NCBI GenBank assembly: GCA_963989245.1
Contig: OZ022341.1
Span: 76,971,844-77,035,843 of the forward strand
Reading direction: 5' to 3'
Length of the DNA stretch: 64,000 nucleotides
From: Nansenia antarctica
Lineage: Eukaryota; Chordata; Actinopteri; Argentiniformes; Microstomatidae
Below are positions 11,001-20,002 of this stretch, in pieces. Each line of letters starts with the position of its first letter. Within the stretch, counting starts at the first letter, position 1. The notes below the pieces were generated by a model that did no database searches, was not told the origin of the DNA, and worked only from the letters and a program-made list of their open reading frames with translations. The translations under genes and the position numbers were made by a program.

Positions 11001-11268
11001 GGACCTTGAACTGCCCCTGGACTTGGCCCTGCCACCGCGCAGAGGCCGGCCTCCAGTCCTACCTCCCCTGCAGCGCCCTGGCCATTCCCCCCTCCGACCC
11101 CGACAACCCCCCGCAGCTCACGGGCCCCCGGTCGTCACTGCCCCCCGTCCTTCCCTGCAGGAGGACGTGATGGGCGAGGTCACACCTCCTCCCGCACCTC
11201 CTGACTTTACCTACGATCGTAGGGGCCGGGCCATACGCCCTCCTCGCCGTGAGGATTTCCAATATTGA
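7960..11268 (+). CDS. gypsy pol polyprotein (protease, RT, RNase H, integrase)
   Basis: Protease active site DTGA near residue 58; reverse transcriptase with YLDD near residue 354; RNase H starting TTDASDFAVGAVYE near 504; integrase with HHCC finger (HPGRK..CIACQ near 700-745) and catalytic D, D, E near residues 761, 821 and 857 (VDLVGP, DRGSQFTSE, NGLCERFHR). Domain order RT-RH-IN marks Ty3/gypsy. The frame is open throughout, so the element may still be active. The listed ATG is simply the first in frame; translation more likely enters by -1 frameshift from gag. Confidence 0.95.
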   Translation: MFLPRHFWRQGQTVPLTLHLRTVGKRRGRHSVVALSAGVTNRLLFIQDTASGRSFLCDTGAQWSIIPAERSDVAKEERGPQLAGADGTPIRSYGTRAVDVCFGGQCFSWDFVIAAVTFPLLGADFLCAHNLLVDVGNRRLVNSQTFASFACTQGEAVYSGWSNTLAESDQYLRLLAEFPDLTKPTFSAPTVKHGVEHHIETEGPPLHARARRLNPEKLAIARAEFAHMEQVGIVRRSSSPWASPLHIVPKSDGGWRPCGDYRRLNDASKPDRYPVPHVQDFSANLAGKRFFSKVDLVRGYHQVPVHPEDVPKTAVITPFGLFEFLRMPFGLKNAAQTFQRLMHSVLRDLPFLFVYLDDILVASTTEEEHLSHLRALFTRLSQHGLIVNPAKCEFGRNTIDFLGHRVSAEGVTPLPSKVEAVAAFPRPSTISELKGFIGMVTFYYRFLHHIAHILRPLYDAQKGKTLKQPVDWTAERVKAFQDTKAALARAAMLAHPSTSAPTALTTDASDFAVGAVYEQWVGDAWQPLAFFSRQLSPREQRYSTFDRELLGLWLAVRHFRFLLEGREFTAYVDHKPLTHAMSKVAEPWSDRQQRQLAYISEFTTDIQHVAGKSNQVADCLSRAVVGAVQLGLDYARMAADQAADPAVQALKLSDTGLRLEEVVFGDAGATLLCDVSMGQPRPVVPANWRRPAFEAIHGLSHPGRKPSSRLVSGKFVWHGLKRDVRAWVDTCIACQRAKVHRHVKAPLEQFSVPERRFDHVNVDLVGPLPPSHGYTYLFTMVDRTTRWPEAVPLSSTTAPDLARAFIAVWVSRYGTPADLSSDRGSQFTSELWAAVAENLGVKLHRTTAYHPQANGLCERFHRSMKAALRASLTDSNWLDKLPWVMLGLRTAPKEDLQSSSAELVFGQPLRVPGDFIPKSTEPWSAAAQRASLLDSARTFVPVPTTQHGVPTSRVPPELHSARFVFIRHDGHRTPLRPPYDGPFRVIEAGAKNFMVDMGGRPECVSVDRLKPAHLDLELPLDLALPPRRGRPPVLPPLQRPGHSPLRPRQPPAAHGPPVVTAPRPSLQEDVMGEVTPPPAPPDFTYDRRGRAIRPPRREDFQY

Positions 11269-11289
11269 GGTGAACACTGGGGGGGCTGG

Positions 11290-11525
11290 TGTAGTGACTA
11301 CATTATGGGTTCATGTTCTCCTCTTACTGTTGGTTGTGTAGTGGGAGGGAACCAGTTCTGGCACTAGGGGCAGAGGGGAGGATTATTAACGTTGCAACTT
11401 CCTGTTTAGATACAAGAGTTTTGGGGATCGATTTCCTGGTCCTGTACGGAGTGTACAAGTTGTTATTTTGATTAAACAGTTATCATTACGTTGCCTACGT
11501 CTTTCCTTTTTCCTCCGGCACTACA
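11290..11525 (+). repeat. 3' LTR of gypsy copy 1
   Basis: 236 bp, preceded by the purine-rich tract ACTGGGGGGGCTGG (polypurine primer site). Confidence 0.95.
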
Positions 11526-11597
11526 CATGTCTATTTTCAAAAACTTTGAAGACCTTGATTTCTTTTTCTCAAATACACAAACTTTCAAGGATTTCAA

Positions 11598-11640
<43 letters not shown>
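11598..11640. repeat. (CA)n directly at an smc1b donor
   Basis: About 20 CA units. On the minus strand the donor of exon 2 (ATAG/GTGAGTGTGTG) runs straight into this GT repeat. Confidence 0.9.
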
Positions 11641-11643
<3 letters not shown>

Positions 11644-11734
11644 CTATGATGCTCCTGGTGAAGGCTCGCTCCTCCCCGTCGTCGTGGCAGTAGCCGTAGC
11701 GCATCGTGACGCTGGCGGTGTCGGAGACGGGCCG
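11644..11734 (-). CDS. smc1b: smc1b exon 2, 3' half (after the insertion)
   Basis: Codes for SDTASVTMRYGYCHDDGEER and AFTRSII, matching SMC1 '[22 protein letters not shown]'. It ends in phase 1 (ATA G/GTGAGT), which joins correctly to exon 4. The upstream side has no natural 5' border: bases 11734-11725 (CGGCCCGTCT on the minus strand) repeat the end of the other half at 30458-30449. From what I recall of vertebrate SMC1A, this and the 30449-30562 segment form one exon. Confidence 0.85.
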
Positions 11735-11970
11735 CCTGTATTTGATTCCCAACTAAGTTGGGCGCTCCGCCACGCCCCCAGCGGGCTCCGCCACGCCCAG
11801 CGGCCTGCGGGCTCCTCCCCCCAGGCTGCGCGCCTGCGCAGGCGCCTGCGGGCTCCACGCACCAGGCTGCGCGCCTCTTTCGACGCTGCGCTGCCCTCGC
11901 TGATAGATGCAATGCCTCGCTGCAAGATGCCTAGCTGCAAGATGTCGACGCAAGACTGCCGCAATGCTGC
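11735..11970. repeat. Left terminal inverted repeat region of the MULE
   Basis: GC-rich; contains the near-palindrome CCCAACTAAGTTGGG, then repeated GGGCTCCGCCACGCCC and CAGGCTGCGCGCCT words, then GATAGATGCAATGCC..GCAAGATG repeats. It pairs with 30290-30448. Confidence 0.75.
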
Positions 11971-12039
11971 GCCCGCGTAGGTTTCATTTATCAACGTTTC
12001 TAAAGTTAAAATATGAACTCCATGTGCATTGTGAAAAGT

Positions 12040-12368
12040 ACATATTTGGGTCTTTCATTCGCGATTTTGGTTAACCCTGTCACTGTCAGTAGCACGCAGG
12101 TCAGTGTGTGCTCAGATGTCAGGGAAAACGTGGAGGAATATCCTCATTTCTAAAGTTAAAATATGAACTCCATGTGCATTGTGAAAAGTACATATTTGGG
12201 TCTTTCATGAAAAGTACATATTTGGGTCTTTCATTCTCGTTTTGAACCTAACACTTCTCCTTGGTCATTTACAGACCACCATCAGTGAACCCTGTCACTG
12301 TCAGTAGCACGCAGGTCAGTGTGTGCTCAGATGTCAGGGAAAACGTGGAGGAATATCCTCAATTGAAG
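12040..12368 (+). repeat. Tandem duplication within the MULE 5' region
   Basis: AAAGTACATATTTGGGTCTTTCAT is repeated several times, and AACCCTGTCACTGTCAGTAG through GAGGAATATCCTCA occurs at 12073-12150 and 12287-12361. The second copy carries the usable acceptor. Confidence 0.8.
12275..12368 (+). CDS. MULE transposase gene, putative 5' exon
   Basis: Acceptor CATTTACAG and donor AAG/GTATAA bound an open 94-base exon (one base plus 31 codons: ..VNPVTVSSTQVSVCSDVREN VEEYPQLK) ending in phase 0, which fits the exon at 24025 across the LTR element. The first coding exon with the start codon was not identified. The assignment rests on phase and splice signals only. Confidence 0.5.
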
Positions 12369-12631
12369 GTATAATGTTAAAGTTTAGCAGGACTTTTTCA
12401 TGTACTGTATAGCCTACTTGTCCTTCAGACAAGTGAACTCATCACAAGGAAAAAGTAATGTGTTCACACATAATGTAGGCTACAAAGTCAAGCCCTTCAA
12501 ATTACATTGCTGTTAGCATGTAAATATGAAATATGATGACAGTTATGACCAGAGAAGACCGGATTGCTTATTGTTGAGTACTAGCTTGTTATTGACAGAT
12601 TGAGCCCTAAAGTGTTTATTTATGAACCTGG

Positions 12632-13278
12632 TGTAACAGAGTTGGGAATGTATGTTTAGTTGTGGTGAATGTAGATGAGTTTCGCCGTGCTTGAGCAGCC
12701 CTGGTTGTTGTTGGAGCCCCCCTTTGGAGTTTGGGTGTACTGCAGGTCTGCGCGTTCTTTTGTCCTTCTCTTGTTGCCGTACTTACGGTGGAACCAGAAC
12801 ATGGCCGCCATCTTAATGGGTATGTGCGCTATGTAAAATGCTCCTCGTGTTTTGTTGTTTGTATGGAGAATCTTGTAATGTAGGGTGAAAATGTTGGTGT
12901 AGTACTGTGCTGTTTGTTTTTACATGTATTGTGATGATGTGAAACAGAACATTTATTGTATGTTATTTTGAACGCGCAGATTTACAAGAGTTGCAGAACA
13001 GAGAAGAATTGTGTTTTATGTGTCTTCTCTGCAGGTATGTTGCTCCACATGTTGTTTGTAATTGTTATTTGTAAATGTTTGAGGGAAATTTGTGTTCTTT
13101 CTGTAAACAAATTGTCTTGATGTGAAATGTACATAGACGGTGGAACGAGAACATGGCCGCCATCTTAATGGATTTACAAGAGTTGCAGAACAGAGAAGAA
13201 TTGTGTTTTATGTGTCTTCTCTGCAGGTCAAATAAAAGAATTGAATGAAAGAAGGTTGCCTGTTTGACCATCGTTACA
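12632..13278 (+). repeat. 5' LTR, with internal duplication
   Basis: 647 bp. Within it the block GATTTACAAGAGTTGCAGAA..TTCTCTGCAGGT occurs twice (near 12980 and 13170), as does AACATGGCCGCCATCTTAATGG, so the LTR contains an old internal duplication of about 190 bp. AATAAA (CAAATAAAAGAATTG) near 13230 is a likely poly(A) signal. Confidence 0.92.
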
Positions 13279-13708
13279 CTGGTGCCGTGACACGTCGATC
13301 TCAAGATCAGCTGAACGCCGATCTCCGTGGATGCTGCGTGGATGCCAGGTCTTAGTGTGATAGATCAAGTGTGGTCAGAGTATTATAGTAAATGGTCATT
13401 CAGTCTGAGGTCTGTGATTACATCAGTTTAAAAAGTGCTTTGATTGTTTGGTTTTTATGTCCTGCTGTAACTTTATATTTTTTTTTAAACATTATTTTTT
13501 ATTTTATTTTTTTTCATTCAGTAATATTACACAACGCAAGTCTGTACCACTATGGCTCAGAGGCCAGGTTTTAATGATGAGATTTTTGCCAGTCCAGTGT
13601 TGCCTATGGGGAGGGGTGCATGGGGGGCATGTCAGAGCAGAGCAGACAGTGCTGTCATCGGTGGGTTGAATAGTAGGGAGGTGGGGTGTTCCCAGTTGTT
13701 TACTGACA

Positions 13709-15022
13709 GTGGTAGAGGCACAGGGTCAGGTCAGGACCCAGGTTGTGCTGCTGTCGGACAGTTTACAGGGGAGGCTCCTCCCACATCCACACCCAGTGTT
13801 AATGACACTGAAGCTCTTCATCATTGTAACCAAGTTAATTTCAGCTGGTGTAGTTCACTCAAGTAGTATGAGCAGTGCACACCTCAACTGCACATCGCCT
13901 CCAGATCCTGTAACTGATCCTAATGTTGTTAGACAGGAGGTTCCGCGCGTTACTGTGAATGTAAAATCAGACAGGGAACCACCAATGTTCCGAGGTGATA
14001 GTTCTGATAAGTGTTCAGTCCAGGACTGGATTGACATGTCTAAAGCTTATCTGAGAAAGCAGAAATGTCCAATGCATGAACAGGCTGAGGAGACACTGGC
14101 AAGGCTGATGGGTAAGGCAAAGGATGTCGTGAGGGTTGGTTTGCGTAGCGATCAGACACTTGATGTGAAGCAGAACCCTGATCTCATCTATGATATCCTT
14201 CTCAAGTACTTCAGTGATGTGTCATCATGCCTCCCGTTGTCAGATTTCTATGCCACTCTACCCAGACCCAATGAGAACCCTGTAGACTACTGGTTGAGGA
14301 TCAACAAAGCAGCTGATGTAGCTGGTGAGGGCCTTCGCAGACAAGGTAGGAGGATGGAGAACGTGGGTGAAGAGGTAGCACGGATGTTTGTCAGGCATTG
14401 CCCGGACTCTGGACTATCCCGTATTCTGGAATGCAAGGCTATTGAGGAGTGGAGCTCACGAGACATACAGTTGAAGATTGATAATTATCAGAGAGAGCTG
14501 AGAGCCTCTGGCAGGACCGGTAGTTCTGTGCCATTGAAGAGCCATGCCACCGCCCTCCACACTGTGCAGTCTCATCCAGAGCCTTCGATTCAGTCTGTGT
14601 CTGAGCAGTGTTCCACCCAGTACCCCCCTGCTCCTGCCCATAGTCCAGTGTACCACACACAGTGTCCGCCTTCTACCCTCATTCCTTCCCAGGACCATGC
14701 TTTAGGCCAGCTTCCGTGCCACTCCTCCGCGACTGCTGTGGCCCAGAACACTCAGCAATCTGAAGACAGGATTCTTGCTCGCATTATGCAGAGGCTGGAG
14801 CAGATGATGGGGAAAGTGCAGCAGCGTGACAGTGCTCCTCGTGGCGGAAGATACCAGGGTGGCGCCCGTGAGAAGGCCTGCCGAGTCTGTGATGACAGTA
14901 GACACACTACCATCTCACACTGCATGTCAGAGAGGCTGTGCTTTGTCTGTTTAGCCCCAGGTCACACAAAAGTTGAGTGTTCCACCAGGTCGTCCCGAGC
15001 ACCTCAGCCTCAGGGAAACTAG
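13709..15022 (+). CDS. gag-like protein of the second LTR element (437 aa)
   Basis: A capsid-like region (PMFRGDSSDKCSVQDWIDMS) is followed by a Ser/Pro/Gln-rich linker. Two C-terminal zinc knuckles follow (CRVCDDSRHTTISHC and CFVCLAPGHTKVEC). The start is uncertain: an open frame from 13552 (MAQRPGFNDEIF..) in another phase overlaps the 5' end and may be the true N-terminus before a frameshift mutation. The pol frame overlaps at 14977-15022, -1 relative to gag. Confidence 0.8.
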   Translation: MVEAQGQVRTQVVLLSDSLQGRLLPHPHPVLMTLKLFIIVTKLISAGVVHSSSMSSAHLNCTSPPDPVTDPNVVRQEVPRVTVNVKSDREPPMFRGDSSDKCSVQDWIDMSKAYLRKQKCPMHEQAEETLARLMGKAKDVVRVGLRSDQTLDVKQNPDLIYDILLKYFSDVSSCLPLSDFYATLPRPNENPVDYWLRINKAADVAGEGLRRQGRRMENVGEEVARMFVRHCPDSGLSRILECKAIEEWSSRDIQLKIDNYQRELRASGRTGSSVPLKSHATALHTVQSHPEPSIQSVSEQCSTQYPPAPAHSPVYHTQCPPSTLIPSQDHALGQLPCHSSATAVAQNTQQSEDRILARIMQRLEQMMGKVQQRDSAPRGGRYQGGAREKACRVCDDSRHTTISHCMSERLCFVCLAPGHTKVECSTRSSRAPQPQGN

Positions 15023-18000
15023 GTGGCCTGTATTCAGAGGGAGAAAGTATAGGTCGCCAAGTAAACTCCCATTGTGAGGACGAATCTAGTGCTGAGACAG
15101 TGTATATAGCTCTCAAAAGCTCAAGTGATAACTCTGAAGATATTGTTTATCAGAATACGCATACAATTAGTGGTAGTGACAGCCTTTTCTACACACCTGT
15201 GACAGTTGGTAATACAGTGACTCTGAATGCTATGCTAGACAGTGGGTCTATGGCTTGTACAATGAGTAAGACGGCAGAGGGAAAGCTGGCAGAGGTTGGA
15301 GTTGCTACAGAACATAACCAGTTCAGTTCAAATGTGGTGCTTGTTGGCTGTGGTGGTCGCCGTGTCAAGCCTGAGTCAGCTTTCAACGTGGAAATGGAGG
15401 TGTATGGCTGTAGGATTATGGTTCCCACTCTGGTAGTTGAAGGCCAGCATGATGAGTTGATACTAGGCACCAATGTTATTAAATATATCCTCCGGCAGTA
15501 TAAGCAATGTGATGGCTACTGGAAGGCTGTGTCTACGCCCTGTCCTGCTGGCGATCCAGAATCTGAACAGTTTCTCTCGATGCTCGCTGGTCTGAACCGT
15601 TGGCGAGGTGACGTCATACCTGACAAGATAGGCACAGTCAGGTGCAACTCAGCCGTGTGTCTTGAGCCTGGTCGGGAGTACCTGATGTGGGGCAAGCTAC
15701 CCAAGTCCACTATTGTGTCTCCTGGTAGCGCTGTGATGACAGAGCCCACATCGTGTCGCTCAGCTCCAAGAGGGGTTCTGGTGGCCAGAGTTGTTACTCC
15801 TTTGTGGGGAGACGGATGGGTTCCATTGAAGCTGATCAACTCGTCCGACAGGCCCGTCTTGGTAAGACGCAATGCTAAATTGGCCGACGTCTTCTCCTGC
15901 ATTGCGCTCGAGGACATGGATGAGACCGGACCTGCTGAGGTCCCACTACTCAGTTGCTGTCAAGTAACCCCGTCCAGTGAAAATGCGGCCCGCACTGTTG
16001 ATGAGGAACTGAAGTACATGGGATTGAGTGGGCTCGACATACACTCCTGTGACGTGTCTGAACAGTGTAGAAGCAAGATGGCTGACCTGGTTGTGCGCTA
16101 CAAGGACATCTTCTCACGCCATCACCTGGATTGTGGAGAGGCAAAGGGCTTCATACATCGCATTCACCTCTCAGATCACAGGCCATTCCGGCTCCCATTC
16201 AGACGAGTGCCCCCCAGTCAGTATCAGAAGTTGCGCCAAGTACTGAGTGAGATGGAGGAGAAAGATATAATCAGGAAGTCAACCAGTGAATATGCATCTC
16301 CGTTGGTTCTTGTATGGAAAAAGAACGGAGATCTCCGTATCTGTACAGACTTTCGCTGGCTGAACAAGAGGACCCTGAAGGATGCTCACCCTCTCCCTCA
16401 CCAGGCCGACTGCTTAGCTGCACTTGGAGGTAACTCCTTGTTTAGTACTATGGATCTAACCTCAGGGTTTTATAACATGCCACTACACGAGGATGACAGA
16501 AAGTACTCTGCCTTTACAACACCTATGGGCTTGTATGAGTATAATCGCCTCCCGCAGGGCCTCTGTAATAGTCCTGGGAGCTTCATGCGTATGATGACTA
16601 GCATTTTCGGAGACCAGAACTATCTGAGCTTACTGGTTTATCTGGATGATTTATTGGTGTACGCCCCTGATGAGAGGACAGCTCTGGAACGCTTGGAGAT
16701 GGTGTTCAGTAGACTGCGTGGTCATAACCTGAAATTGGCCCCCAAGAAGTGTTTTTTTCTCCGGAAATCCGTCAAATTCCTCGGCCACATAATTAATGAC
16801 AACGGTGTGTTGACTGATCCCAGCAAAGTTGAGAGCATCGCAAAGATGACAAGTGCTGACCTGATGGAAGCGGACGGTGTAACCCCCTCACAGAAACGAA
16901 TCAGATCTTTCTTGGGGATGATCAATTATTACCAGCACTTTGTGCCTAGCTTCTCCGCTATTGCAAAGCCTCTCTTCTCTCTGTTGACGGGCCAGAAGAG
17001 AAAAGGGAAGGTGAAACAGTCCAAACAAAGGTCACAAAGCAGGAAGTTGAAGGTTACTGACTGGACCCCCGAAACGGAGCAGGCTTTCCAGAAGCTGAAA
17101 ACGGCGCTGGTTGAGACGGCTGTCCTGGCTCACCCTGATTTCAGCCGTCCCTTCATGCTGTCAACGGACGCGTCCCTTGATGGCATCGGTGCTGTCCTGT
17201 CGCAGATCCAAGAGGGTGAAGACCGAGCGAGGCCAATCGCATTCGCCAGCAAGTCCCTCTCTCAGTCTCAGAGAAACTACCCAGCCCATCGGTTGGAATT
17301 CCTAGCCTTGAAGTGGAGTGTCTGTGACAAGTTCAGCCATTGGTTGAAGGGGCATGATTTCACTGTTTGGACGGACAATAATCCATTGACTCATATCATG
17401 ACGAAGCCCAAGCTGGACTGCTGCGAGCAACGATGGGTGGCTAAGTTAGCGAGCTATAACTTCGACATCAAGTACGTGCCAGGCCCACAGAATGTTGTCG
17501 CTGATGCCTTGAGTCGTGTGCCTTTCGTCAAGCAGAGAGTCAGTCACAGATTACTTGAAGAGCCCTACAAGAATCTCCTCTCCGAAGTCCAGGATGTGTC
17601 GAGTGCTTCTGTACAGGACGCCTTCCGGTCGTCCAATGATAGTGGTGACACTCCACGCCAGGCAGAGAGTTACGCTCAAAGTGTCCCATCACCTCTGCAT
17701 GTCCACGCTCAGTCTATGGAGATGGATGAAGTGTCTGTTGTTCTACAGTCATATGACGATCTGTGGGAGGTCGGAGCAAGAACGCGTGCTGTAGCAGTCT
17801 TGCACCATTTGCCTCAGTTAGTCCCAGGTGGTCAGGACTCACTTCCTGCTTACAGTGAGAAGGAACTCCGGGATGAACAGCTCAGAGACAGAACTCTCTC
17901 TCGAGTCTTGTACTATGTGGAGAGACATCGGAGACCCTCCAGGAGAGAGAGAGATAAGGAATCAGTCACAGTCATGAGGTACCTGAAGCACTGGGAGAAA

Positions 18001-18081
18001 CTTGTTGTGAGCAATGGGATACTCTACAGCAGGGGTCAGCAATTAGGTTTGGCCTCGGGCCAAATTTTTTTGAGCCACTAG
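14977..18081 (+). CDS. pol of the second LTR element, part 1 (protease, RT, RNase H)
   Basis: Protease motif LDSGSMACTMS near residue 85; reverse transcriptase with YLDDLLVYA near 553; RNase H with STDASLDGIGAVLS near 727. The pol frame is interrupted at 18030 by a hAT element, and the last residues and the stop at 18081 come from that element. The frame continues correctly at 20003 beyond the second target-duplication copy, so the break is secondary. Confidence 0.9.
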   Translation: MFHQVVPSTSASGKLGGLYSEGESIGRQVNSHCEDESSAETVYIALKSSSDNSEDIVYQNTHTISGSDSLFYTPVTVGNTVTLNAMLDSGSMACTMSKTAEGKLAEVGVATEHNQFSSNVVLVGCGGRRVKPESAFNVEMEVYGCRIMVPTLVVEGQHDELILGTNVIKYILRQYKQCDGYWKAVSTPCPAGDPESEQFLSMLAGLNRWRGDVIPDKIGTVRCNSAVCLEPGREYLMWGKLPKSTIVSPGSAVMTEPTSCRSAPRGVLVARVVTPLWGDGWVPLKLINSSDRPVLVRRNAKLADVFSCIALEDMDETGPAEVPLLSCCQVTPSSENAARTVDEELKYMGLSGLDIHSCDVSEQCRSKMADLVVRYKDIFSRHHLDCGEAKGFIHRIHLSDHRPFRLPFRRVPPSQYQKLRQVLSEMEEKDIIRKSTSEYASPLVLVWKKNGDLRICTDFRWLNKRTLKDAHPLPHQADCLAALGGNSLFSTMDLTSGFYNMPLHEDDRKYSAFTTPMGLYEYNRLPQGLCNSPGSFMRMMTSIFGDQNYLSLLVYLDDLLVYAPDERTALERLEMVFSRLRGHNLKLAPKKCFFLRKSVKFLGHIINDNGVLTDPSKVESIAKMTSADLMEADGVTPSQKRIRSFLGMINYYQHFVPSFSAIAKPLFSLLTGQKRKGKVKQSKQRSQSRKLKVTDWTPETEQAFQKLKTALVETAVLAHPDFSRPFMLSTDASLDGIGAVLSQIQEGEDRARPIAFASKSLSQSQRNYPAHRLEFLALKWSVCDKFSHWLKGHDFTVWTDNNPLTHIMTKPKLDCCEQRWVAKLASYNFDIKYVPGPQNVVADALSRVPFVKQRVSHRLLEEPYKNLLSEVQDVSSASVQDAFRSSNDSGDTPRQAESYAQSVPSPLHVHAQSMEMDEVSVVLQSYDDLWEVGARTRAVAVLHHLPQLVPGGQDSLPAYSEKELRDEQLRDRTLSRVLYYVERHRRPSRRERDKESVTVMRYLKHWEKLVVSNGILYSRGQQLGLASGQIFLSH

Positions 18082-18118
18082 ATGGCGGGCCCGATTTTTT
18101 TTTTTTTTTTTTTTTTTT

Positions 18119-18215
18119 TCTAACACCAGGGGAGCCACCCCTCCTAAATTTCGTTGTTTGGTACCTGTACTGTAGCAATGACAATAAAGACCATTCATTC
18201 ATTCCATTAATTCAT
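18119..18215 (+). repeat. LINE 3' tail inside the hAT
   Basis: CTAACACCAGGGGAGCCACC..GGTACCTGTACTGTAGCAATGACAATAAAG then CATTCATTC repeats; almost identical to the tail at 35335-35420. Preceded by a poly(T) run of about 28 bases. Confidence 0.8.
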
Positions 18216-18321
18216 TCATAAGTAATTGATTGTTAAAAAATGTGACACATTCTAATGCTTTGACTTTTCTTTCGAAAAATGTACACATCGCTAGTCAACT
18301 AACACAGCTTGTTTTGTGAGC

Positions 18322-18760
18322 CTGCTAACAATGTAAAGTAGTGTTGTAGTTAACTAGGTAACAATGTAAAGTAGTGTTGTAGTTAACTAGGTAACAATGT
18401 AAAGTAGTGTTGTAGTTAACTAGGTAACAATGTAAAGTAGTGTTGTAGTTAACTAGGTAACAATGTAAAGTAGTGTTGTAGTTAACTAGGTAACAATGTA
18501 AAGTAGTGTTGTAGTTAACTAGGTAACAATGTAAAGTAGTGTTCTAGTTAACTAGGTAACAATGTAAAGTAGTGTTCTAGTTAACTAGGTAACAATGTAA
18601 AGTAGTGTTGTAGTTAACTAGGTAACAATGTAAAGTAGTGTTGTAGTTAACTAGGTAACAATGTAAAGTAGTGTTGTAGTTAACTAGGTAACAATGTAAA
18701 GTAGTGTTGTAGTTAACTAGGTAACAATGTAAAGTAGTGTTGTAGTTAACTAGGTAGCAG
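18322..18760 (+). repeat. 33-bp minisatellite, about 13 units
   Basis: The unit AACAATGTAAAGTAGTGTTG plus TAGTTAACTAGGT repeats with very few changes. A related two-unit version is at 5100-5185 in reverse orientation. Confidence 0.92.
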
Positions 18761-19044
18761 TCCAATCCATTACGTTGCAGTATTTTGGCTTGACTAGCAA
18801 GTTTGTGTTGTGATTCTCAACAACGTTGAAACGTAGTTTCACCCTTTTCCATAGTTTTGAATAATAAATGTGTGGACTGACGATGTAGCGCAGCCTAGCT
18901 TATTCTAATAATTATTTAACATACTTTCATTCTGAATGATTCCCCCCTCCTCCCAGACAAGGTCACATTATTATTGGATTGGTTGTTTGCGTGTCGGGTG
19001 AAGTTAGCTAAACATTTAACCTGCTAACTAGCAAGAGAAACATC

Positions 19045-19350
19045 ATGTCACTCTCCAAAGGTCTAAAGAGGAAAGTTGACGGTGAAAACAGGGCATTTAA
19101 AGAGGAATGGACAGCGAACTATAATGTTCATCCTACCTGGTTTCATCAACGCAAAGCCGTGCTCACAATGTTCCCTTTCTATACATGCGAGTCGTCCCTT
19201 TCCTCAATGAATGTGATAAAGACGCACGAGCGGAATCGATTGATGCAAAAAAAAACTTGAGAACTGCCTGCGGATTAAAGTGACGTCCATATAACCAGAT
19301 ATCAAGCAAATACTGACCGATGGGAGATGCCACTTTTCACATTAAGTGAG
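19045..19350 (+). pseudogene. hAT transposase remnants (N- and C-termini joined by deletion)
   Basis: MSLSKGLKRKVDGENRAFKE resembles the start of ZBED/Charlie-type hAT transposases; directly after it, SSMNVIKTHERNRL and (frameshifted, with a stop) DIKQILTDGRCHFSH resemble the C-terminal dimerisation region. The middle, with the catalytic domain, is missing, so it is an internal-deletion derivative. Confidence 0.6.
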
Positions 19351-20002
19351 TACCAAGCCTGTCGTTATTGTATTTAATAACCTAATTGTATTTTGTATAT
19401 TTTTAATGAATGGCTCATTGTAATTATTATCCCTAATAGCGTGTTTGCTCTGTCGTTTCAGGAGCATAGGCCTATGCACCACCACCCCTCGCATAAGCGG
19501 ATTACTTTTCTTTCTTTTCTTTTTTTCACCGATTTTGTTGTCAATGTTTTTCAGAATATTAAACTGAATTTGCTTTGTTACTGTTCATATGTGTGTTGCA
19601 GTCACATATACGTAAACATTACGTTTGAATTATTTACTGAGCTGGTGTTATTTTTTTCAAACCACACACGGCTATTTCAGCACTACACGTTGTCCACCTA
19701 CTTATGATTCACTATGAGGGGTTCAACGTCAGTGCGCTTCGGTGCACCCCGCTGCCTGATTGTCTGTCCCTGTGTCATTCACTCTCAACATGGATAAAAG
19801 TACAATAAGCATTATTCAGGTGGAGGTAGATTCTCTATTCGGACATTATAGGCGCTATATGTGGGACTGTCGGTCGGATATTGTAAAAAAAAAAAAAAAA
19901 AAAAAAAAAGTGGATTCTCCAAATATTCTGCTGGGCCAAATATTATTAGTGATGGGCCAGCAATGGCCCGCGGGCCGCCTATTGCCGACCCCTGCTCTAC
20001 AG

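Larger units (their letters stand above)
6991..11525 (+). mobile_element. Ty3/gypsy LTR retrotransposon, copy 1 (complete)
   Basis: Two 236-bp LTRs (6991-7226 and 11290-11525), starting TGTAGTGAC and ending CACTACA, enclose gag and pol in overlapping frames. The primer site after the 5' LTR begins TGGTGACCCCCGACG. The LTRs look identical, so the insertion is recent. Flanking tetramers are CAGG and CATG, an imperfect duplication. It sits in an smc1b intron, opposite in direction to the gene. A near-identical second copy is at 37765-42299. Confidence 0.95.
18030..19994 (+). mobile_element. hAT-type element (1965 bp) inside pol
   Basis: Ends CAGGGGTCAGCAAT and ATTGCCGACCCCTG are inverted repeats; the 8-bp direct repeat CTCTACAG flanks it (18022-18029 and 19995-20002), the hAT duplication length. 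The interior holds a LINE tail, a 33-bp minisatellite and two remnants of hAT transposase. It cannot make transposase itself. Confidence 0.92.

Noticed and set aside
6987..11529. A perfect target duplication for gypsy copy 1 (CAGG/CATG) and for the second LTR element (CTGG/CTAG)
   Set aside because: Both pairs differ by one base, so I do not claim them as exact; copy 2 has an exact GTAG pair.
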